Assembly (NCBI GenBank): GCA_010094045.1
Contig: ML986616.1
Location: 304,182-368,181 of the forward strand
DNA length: 64,000 nt
Direction of reading: 5' to 3'
Source: Lojkania enalia
Taxonomy: Eukaryota; Ascomycota; Dothideomycetes; Pleosporales
The stretch's first letter is position 1, and each line of letters begins with the position of its first letter. Position numbers and translations under genes: made by a program. A model generated the notes under the pieces. That model had not been told where the DNA came from. It did no database searches and was given only the letters and a program-made list of their open reading frames with translations. Below are positions 56,952 through 64,000 of this stretch, piece by piece.

Positions 56952-58175
56952 TTACAACTCCGTCTTCTCCTCATGAACTTTCCGTTTCTCCTTCTTGAAA
57001 TCAAAAAAGCCCTCTAGCTCCATCCATTCCCCAACAAACGCCGTAACAAGCTTCGTCCAATCTTCAACCGTATCCATGTCTAAGTGTTCCGCATCATCTG
57101 TCATACGATGCCATACCTTTGGAAATGGGGTGGGAATGATGTGTAGTATCTCTACTCCGCGAGCCATGAATGGGACATGATCGTCCTCCACGAACCCGCC
57201 TATAAAGGCATCATCTCCTTTTTCTGCATCTACAAGGAAACGAGGCTCGTCGCGGGGCTTTTTGTTCTTCCGCTTAGCAAGCTTAGAAGGATGGTTGGGA
57301 GATGACTTGAACTCCCCAAGCTCCCGTAGACGGTGTTCGAGATTGGCCATATGCTTATAAGCCCAATGTGTAGTTTTAAAATATGATGGAACGTGAGGTC
57401 CGGTCGAACCTAGGAGATCGAGGAGGACGAAGAGCGATATCGAGTCAAGCGGATTTCGGTACGTGGACATTGCAGGATGGAAGGAGTGCTCCCAATCTTC
57501 AGCAAGGGCACTAGTTTCGCAAAGTCAGCTTTCCCGGCTCACGTTCGATCAAAACATGCAGCTATACCGTGACCCATAGAGGCTATCTGTAGCGGTCCAG
57601 CTAACGAATGCCTCCTCTCCGTCGAGTAATAATATTTGCACGCCTTTCTGTTCGTCAAGCTCATCCAAACCATCCGTTGCGATTGACTCCCACTTCTTTG
57701 TTAAGGCGGCATCGAGAGTCCTTGCTGTATGGAGTAGCATGGCACATGGTGCCGCGCTGTCCGTAGCTCCAATGAACCCCTTGGGCTCCAGCTTGCTATC
57801 ATAATGTGCGACCAAGGTCAACCTCCCGACTTCACCAACCTGCGCGCCCGGTGGATCTCGCGTCGCGATTAAATTCACGAAGGGTATTTCTTTTCCATTG
57901 CTCGTCGGCGTTGTGGACGTCGAATTGTGGAACTCTAGGTTCCACTTGGGAAGATTTGTCTTGAAGAAGCCGACGAAATGCTGCAGAACAGCTGCGTTTC
58001 CGGGTGTGCCGGACACTCGCGTCTGGAGTATTGGGGCTAGAATAGATCCCTTCTTTACATCAAAGTCATCGCCAGGACCCGGTATGCTCTTGAGGGTGTC
58101 GTCGCTCAGGGTGCTATAAGCTGCACTAAGGCACAAGAGGCCAGCTAACCGAAGTAGTGTAGAATAGAACAACAT
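56952..58175 (-). CDS. Secreted glutaminyl-peptide cyclotransferase (M28 family)
   Basis: Two exons (58175-57568, 57510-56952) around a 57-nt intron give 388 residues with an N-terminal signal peptide (MLFYSTLLRLAGLLCLSAAYS). The animal-type glutaminyl cyclase signature is intact: LVAHYDSKLEPKGFIGATDS (121-140, zinc Asp139), LLLDGEEAF (182-190, general base and zinc glutamates 187/188), SLYGSR (198-203), and VEDDHVPFMARGVEILHIIP with zinc His314. The intron sits directly after LYGSR and the join gives ALAEDW. The enzyme forms pyroglutamate at the N-terminus of peptides in the secretory pathway or outside the cell. A lysine-rich insert (KLAKRKNKKPRDE, 279-291) and a charged C-terminus are extras. 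Confidence 0.92.
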
Positions 58176-58588
58176 AGCGAACTGCCATACGATGGGAGGA
58201 TAAGGCCCAGAAATGGAAATGAAAACGTGATACTACCGCCAGAGAACCGGCATGGTTGTACGGTTGACGGTGAAGGGCTCGTGTTGCGGGAGAGGTGTTA
58301 TTATCTCAGGACCAAGACACCGGAGACACTTCCGCCGTGCCGAAGGTTACACGCGAAGGGTGTGTGAATGGCATAATAAATCTATCTACTTGAAAATCAA
58401 TATGCAAAAGTGCAATATACAAGCTCGATCCGCATATTCTGCTCCCTTCGCACCCCGCATCTTCCCGCTCTGCTCCGGAGTCGCATTCGGCGGCGCACAA
58501 ATGCCAAGCATCAGGGGACGCAACTTTAAGCGACTCTCGAATCTCATCATAGGTTGCACCTCTACCAATCCTCAAACTATCAATTGAC
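58176..58588. promoter_or_regulatory. Divergent promoter, glutaminyl cyclase and TMEM70-like genes
   Basis: 413 bp between head-to-head start codons; no other gene is supported. Confidence 0.45.
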
Positions 58589-59762
58589 ATGCACGCTCGA
58601 TTTTCTGCCTTTGCACGGGCTTTTAGGAGCCCGGAAATATGGGCTCGGTTAAGTCGGCCATCTGTGAAGCCCTGGAGACCTCTGTTTGTGTGCCGAAGAT
58701 GCCAAAATCAATTTTCTACCTCATCCGTCCTACGCCAAGTCGCAAAGACATTGAAGAATTCCGCTAAATCGGCCTCGAACAAGAGTAAGCGATATGGTGT
58801 TTACGCAAATATACGTTGCTGATTAGACGCAGAGTATCCGGAGAAGCTTGCAATATACCAGGCGGGAGATATGCGGACATCCTTCGTCGCCTTCTGGAAA
58901 GGAACGGCTATGTTTCAATTCAGCGTAGTATGCATCTTTATAGTGCCAATGGTGTACAAGAATGAGAACCAGCCTGATCCGAACATACGACTTGTGCAGG
59001 CTGCCGGATGTAATTCACCGATTTCCTTATTCTCAGGATTTGCGTTCACCTTCAACCCGGGTTTGCAGGTAAACTTTGATCACGTGTACCGTTTTAACAT
59101 ATTCTGTTATGCAACGTCTGCAACCTTTTCCAATTTATTTCTCAGTATTATAACTTCTTTATTTCACATATTCCTACATCAGAGTTTTCTCAAACCCCAT
59201 CAAACTCTATCTAACCCTTTCTCTAGTGTTGTTCTTGAGCGCAATGCCCATAGTCACTCTTTCCTACGTAACAACTCCCTTCGTAAAAACCGTCTTCATC
59301 AATCTACCCTCCACCGCTCGCCTGAGTCGGGACTCCCTCGCCCGTTTCAGCAAACGGCTGCCGCCAGACACCCTCCTCGAATTCACTACACTCCGCGCCT
59401 TCCCCTTCCAACGCAACACAGCGGTCATGCTGTCTGAGCTCCAAGCTCTGAAACCGCAGTGGTGGCGCTTCGCAAACATCGAACGTGTCAAGACGAAGGA
59501 GTTTGAGCGGCTACAGCGACAGAAGAGCCTATGGCGCAGGCTCTTGCAGATTGTAAATGAGCCTCGATTCAAATTTTATGTCAAAGAGGGGAGGAATTAT
59601 ACGATTAGGACGGGAGTACCAGGCGTGTGGGAGAATGTAGCGAGGGCAATTCAGAAGCAGACTGTGCTAGATGGGGGGAAGGAAGCGAAGGAGATGGCGA
59701 GATTGGTTAAAGAGGTGCAGATTAGGAATATAAAGAGGCAGACTACGAGGTCAACAAGGTAG
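58589..59762 (+). CDS. Mitochondrial two-helix membrane protein, TMEM70-like
   Basis: Three exons (58589-58784, 58827-59009, 59227-59762) give 304 residues. The 42-nt first intron and 217-nt second intron were placed so that the frame runs KNAEYPEKLAIYQAGDMRTS and QAAGLLFLSAMPIVTLSY. The N-terminus (MHARFSAFARAFRSPEIWARL) is Arg-rich without acids, as in a mitochondrial presequence, and is followed by a CRRCQ motif. Two hydrophobic helices (FWKGTAMFQFSVVCIFIVPM and LLFLSAMPIVTLSYVTTPF) flank a short loop, the layout of TMEM70/TMEM186/TMEM223-type inner-membrane proteins that help respiratory-complex assembly. That family call is moderate; the mitochondrial prediction is stronger. Confidence 0.72.
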
Positions 59763-59990
59763 AAGCTCAGGGAATTTCGAGGGCAAGAGGACGGGCATGG
59801 AATAGAGTGTATTAATAGATGTTTGTAGGTATATTTAATGTATTACAAATGGTATATAAAGGTGGAGATGGTATCAATTTCAGAAGAGTGAACCAAACGA
59901 ATGATATCTTCAAATACACAACGTCACTCCCGCCTCCCTAACTTCTCTTGGAAGAGTCTACCGATCCGCCCATTCGAAACTCTACAACCA

Positions 59991-62044
59991 TCAAGCCTCC
60001 TTCTCTACAGGCGGGTTTGTTGCCGTAGGAGCAGATGTAATATCCTCATGGGCAACCTTCTCCTCAACAACCGGCTTCTCAACGACCTCCCCACTTCCAT
60101 GTCCGCTACCCGCAGCAAGTCCAGTCCTCGCCAACAAATCAGTCAATCCAACCTCAGCATGGACTTCCCGCCATCTCTCCTTCTCACGCTCTGCAACACC
60201 AACCGAACCAAATAAGATATCCATTTCTTCGAGTGAAAGACCCTTAGTTTCCGGGAAGATGAGCCAGATGAACAAGGCACCGCCAAATGTGAGTAAACCA
60301 AAGAAAATGTAAGTACCGTACGTCATTCCACTAAGCATATCAGGGGTGACTTGCCCAACAATGAAGTTGTTCATCCTAGTGTATTATATTAGTAAATTCC
60401 GAGGATTGCGAGGGGGGGATGCAAAGTATTACCAGTTGGAAGAGGCACCAAGAGCAATGCCATATGGTCGATTTGAGAGAGGCCAGATCTCCGAGATGAC
60501 AATCCAGGCACAAGGACCCCAGGAGTATCCGAAGTGGATGACGAAGAGCCATACCATGACGACAGCAGCCCAGCCAGCTGCTTGGTGGTGTTCCCAATCA
60601 TCCTGATTCTTCGCCGTAATGACAGCCTAGCATGGTCAGTAACCTTTTTCTGTAATTATGTCGGGCCAAAACCTACAATAATAATATGGCAGACTGCCAT
60701 GCCAATAGCGCCGATAATAAGCGTTGGCTTCCTACCCCAGCTATCAACCCACATAACAGCGGGAATCGTGGCGATGAACATGACAATACCGACCACGCCT
60801 GTTGCCAGCAGTGAGACAGCGCTGGAGCTTAGGCCCAAGTTCTGGAATATTGTCGGAGCGTAGTAGAGAACTGCGTTGATGCCAGTCCACTGCTGGAAGA
60901 ACATGGTTACTGTTGCAACAATGACACGCTTGAACATAGGCTTGCTAGTGAACAAGCTTCCAATGGCGACAAATTGGAGCTTGGCCACGCTACCGATGCT
61001 TAGATCTTGCAGATGCGGGAACTTCTCCTGAACAGTCTTCTTCTCAAAGAGTGACTGGGCCTTAATCTCGGCGAATTCGAGCTCAATAAGTTCATGGTCT
61101 TGTGGAAGCCCTCGGAGTTTGGCAAGGATACGATGAGCTTCGTGCTCGCGGTCGTGATGGACAAGCCAGCGTGGCGAGAAAGGCATGAAAGCCATTCCGC
61201 ATCCGAGGACTACTGCAGGGACGAGTTGCAGGCAAAGCGGAAGAAGCCATGCTCCTTCCTTCTGACCGCGCCCGGTGCCACCGATGAAATTCTTTGTAAT
61301 AAATTAGCTTCAAGCAGTGCATAAATGGAACACGCGACTCACAGTTCCATAATCAATCCAGAAACTTATCATGATACCCAGTGTGATGGAAAGCTGTTGC
61401 AGACCAACCAGAGCACCACGGACCTCGGGAGGAGCGATTTCAGCATTATACATAGGCACAATCATAGAGAGAGAACCGACACCCATACCTATTCATGTCA
61501 GTACATCGGTCATATCATACTATGTCAGGGAACCTACCAGTAACGAATCGACCACCCAGAATAGAATTGTGGCCTGTTCCAGTAATGGCAGTTGTTTGGA
61601 CAACAACGCCAATGATGAAGATTGCCACGTTAACCAGGATCGCATATTTTCTCGAGAGAATTTCAGCGAGGAATCCAGAGTACATGGTACCAAGCCAAGC
61701 ACCCAATTCGAGAATAGCTACGAGCCAGCCTTGTTTGGACTCGTCCCATTCCAGCGTTTCCTGATCCTTGATGTAGTTGCCCATGTCTAAGAGAATTAGC
61801 TAGAGTAAGAAGCTGCTGTGGCGAGGAAGAACTTGCGCTCTTTGAAGGAGGTCATGGTGAGGACACCGCTGAAAACACCCTGGTTGTATCCGTAGAGTAG
61901 CCCACCAAGACAGGCGAAGCAAGCAATACCGAAGACCCTCAGATTCTGCATCAAAGCCATTGGTCCAGAGCGACCAGAAAGAGCCTTGCGGCGAGCCAAA
62001 GCGGCCGCCTCAAAATCTGCTGCTGAGCCACCGACAGGAGCCAT
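59991..62044 (-). CDS. MFS sugar transporter (SP family)
   Basis: Six exons on the minus strand (62044-61837, 61786-61538, 61488-61343, 61291-60677, 60626-60433, 60375-59991) give 598 residues. The first intron uses a GC donor (GAGC|GCAAGT) and its removal gives SFKEHMGNYIKD. Twelve helices are expected. Sugar-porter motifs are GGLLYGYNQGVFSGVL, GFLAEILSRKYAILVN, PFSPRWLVHHDR, QQWTGINAVLYYAPTIFQ, DSWGRKPTLIIGA and PETKGLSLEEMD. The protein belongs to the fungal hexose/lactose/quinate permease-like group; QQxTGINxxxYYAP fits monosaccharide transport. The C-terminal 80 residues are a long hydrophilic tail. A long GC-rich upstream region to about 62.7 kb is likely its promoter. Confidence 0.92.
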
Positions 62045-63667
62045 GTTGCTAATGCTCTCCAGTTGGAGTGAAGAAAGAGAGGGGGCGGGATGGAACAGCT
62101 TTGAGCTTCTACAGACGCGCAGGGACAAGCCGCGCTTCTATACCCTGTTGCTGTACGACTAATGAAGGTCGGGAAGCTTCCTAATATCGGACCTGGTCCC
62201 GGGTATCTGCACGGTCATATGGCACTGACTGAAAATGGACGTATACTGAATCTCTTCTCGACGGATAAATTAACGGCTAAGCTCTTTGGCGCTTCTATCG
62301 GGGGAGCTTCTCTGTAGCCACAAACGGTGGGGCGTCTGCTGACATATGCATGTAATTGACCAATTGCCGTGCATAGTGGGGAAACGGCAGAAGTTTCGTC
62401 GGAGCTGTTTTGTCACTGCTCTGTTATTTTCCTGGGGTCCCCGAGAATGGGGGGGGGAACGTCGAAGCCGAGAAGGGATGGAGGATGAGCAGGCAGATAC
62501 TAGCTGTGGGTAGCATACAGCATGGCTGCGCCGCCTAAGCTGACGAGGGCGCTGCAGGATCCCATACATATCTCCAAGATGCGACGGGGTGTGCACTGAA
62601 CGTAGCACAGGCGAATTGTCGAGAACCACAATCAAGAATCTGGATCAAGCTTCGAGAAGATGAGACAGGGCGTTCCTCCATGCGCCCCGCGCGCTCGGGT
62701 GGGGTGACGGGCGCTAGAGGTAGATCAATCTATTCTGCCTAAATACCGGATTGATTCTTGGGCCTCGAATTGAAGCACCACGCGCAAGAGTGCGGAGGCC
62801 GCACCGGGTCGGTGGAAAACATGCTACCTCTGCAACGGATACAGGCCCAAGGTGGAACTGTAGATGGATGCCAAACGCGAGAGAGCGGCGTTGGGTTTGG
62901 TTCCGGGGAAAGGGTTGGGGAAGGGAGGGTCCACGGGAGGTTAACACTTGGGCGTTTGACGATAAGGTTTGGGGCTGCCGCTAGCTCTTTCTAGATTAGT
63001 GGTCTCTATGCCTAGGACTGCGTCTACTCTGCCTGCATCCTTCGTCTTGGGCAGTAGCACACCAAGGGCTCGATTCCAACGACTGCGACCGCTACGCCGC
63101 TACGCAGCGTCTCAGCAATTAGTGCCCTGAGCAAGCCCTCTCTGTTCACAGCACGGAGAAGGATGCCGTAGTCCTCGTCATAGGCGGCAAATCAATCGTT
63201 TAGACCTACCTTGTTGTGGCGCTTAGGATTCCATTGCTCGTATTCCCCGGCATAAGCTTACAACGAGGCAACGAAGTTGTTGAACTCCTCAGGTCATCCG
63301 GGCAATTATTCAAAGCTAGAGTGCCTAACAACTCGACTAATGACATCTGCGGCCGGCCTCGTCTCGCGGTAGCATGCTTTGCCGTTCGACTAAGAGATGA
63401 AAAATTCGTTGAAACCTAGATTTGGGTGTATGAATATGACTTTCCTCCGAACGATCCTGAAGGAAGTCAGGTATTCCTGGACCTAGCCACATCGTCTATG
63501 ATTCAGTGGAACGTCCCGTCCTGTGTGCTTGGGCAGGCCATGCAATCCTCACTGGCTTAAGTTTGACATTATACGTAGTATTGTCCAGATAGTAATCTCT
63601 TCAATATGAAAGCGTGGGACTGACCGTACTCGCGAATGACATCCTAGCTTGATCTCTCAGCAGTTCC
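62045..63667. other. Transporter promoter region and gene-free gap
   Basis: 1.6 kb. The left part should hold the sugar-transporter promoter. A run of nine G at 62450-62458 is the only low-complexity sequence of note. Frames near 62751-62994 and 63216-63419 have no family resemblance. Confidence 0.4.
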
Positions 63668-63900
63668 ATCGGATGCCCGATGATATTTGTCATGGGGATT
63701 TTCGGCTAGTCTGCCGAGCTGTATCAGATATCGACGTACGATATCACGGTCGATATCACGCCGGATATCACGCTGGATATCAGCTGATATACCCCTTTTT
63801 CATGTACATAAATATGGCCCGCTGGCCATCTTCAATCAAGCAGTTCAGCTCCTCATCTCCCTCCCTGAGACAAGATTCGCCTCTCACCACAGTTATGAGC
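63668..63900 (+). repeat. Dispersed GATATC-rich repeat, copy B
   Basis: It matches 33940-34125 in the same orientation, but with extra GATATCAC units between 63740 and 63775. Shared blocks run from ATGGGGATTTT (63692) to ACAAGATTCGCCTCTCAC (about 63870-63887). The right half reads like a core promoter with a TATA-like ACATAAATATGG followed by a CT-rich leader. More GATATC-type sequence continues to the window end (63940-64000). Confidence 0.8.
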
Positions 63901-64000
63901 CCGGTTACCGCACCAAAATAGCTGCAACTCAATTTATATATTGCGATCGATATCGCTCCTTTTTTGTTTGGTGTCGCAATATCGCGATATCATCATCGTT

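Noticed and set aside
59010..59226. An extra exon (FAFTFNPGLQ) within the second TMEM70-like intron
   Set aside because: Its splice phases lead to a stop or break the conserved hydrophobic helix; a single 217-nt intron keeps the frame.
1..64000. CRISPR arrays, rRNA genes, bacterial operons, complete tRNA genes
   Set aside because: No regularly spaced repeats, no rRNA-like sequence and no convincing tRNA cloverleaf were found; the genes are eukaryotic with introns.

Overview
The window is nuclear DNA of a filamentous ascomycete (Pezizomycotina). Most genes carry 42-70 nt introns with GT..AG ends and CTAAC/CTAAT branch sites, several proteins end in PTS1-type tripeptides, and the gene set (AA9 LPMO, DUF3425 bZIP, TRI12-type MFS, FACT Spt16) is typical of this group. 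Leotiomycetes is my guess, but the class cannot be fixed from sequence alone.

Region 1 (about 0.2-16 kb) looks like one co-regulated accessory cluster. It holds a hydratase-2 (MaoC) enzyme, two crotonase-fold enoyl-CoA hydratases, a 4CL-like acyl-CoA ligase, a decayed short-chain dehydrogenase, a TRI12-type efflux transporter, a double ABM-domain protein, an AtuA (DUF1446) protein and a bZIP/DUF3425 regulator. The four CoA enzymes end in SNL, SRL, SHL and ARL, so they are probably peroxisomal. Together they would activate an acid and run a beta-oxidation-like route on an unsaturated or branched (terpenoid-like) chain. A palindrome, ACTAATGAATCATTAGT, lies between the divergent hydratase genes. 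Seventeen identical bases covering its core recur upstream of the AtuA gene, and weaker copies lie nearby. This is a good candidate for the site of the cluster bZIP. The dehydrogenase is a pseudogene that still shows its introns, so the pathway may be losing a step.

Region 2 (16-31.7 kb) is a gene-poor mosaic: a GNAT acetyltransferase, a RidA protein, an F-box remnant, a small secreted protein, an MTHFS-like protein with a duplicated C-terminal motif, an Rch1-like SBF transporter, a 67-aa secreted cysteine-rich protein in three small exons, an approximately 1.16 kb foldback element, and a D-2-hydroxyacid dehydrogenase.

Region 3 (31.7-64 kb) carries more conserved genes: a mitochondrial-carrier-like protein divergent from FACT SPT16, an AA9 LPMO, a Jip5/WDR55 WD40 protein, a secreted histidine phosphatase, a 1654-residue intronless zinc-finger protein of unknown function, a secreted glutaminyl cyclase, a TMEM70-like mitochondrial protein and a sugar transporter. 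Long AT-rich gaps separate them. One gap (42-43 kb) holds a nonsense-riddled remnant, and a dispersed GATATC-rich repeat occurs near 34.0 kb and 63.7 kb.

Gene models were assembled by hand from reading frame, splice sites and family resemblance. Exon borders are stated, and every total was checked to be a whole number of codons.
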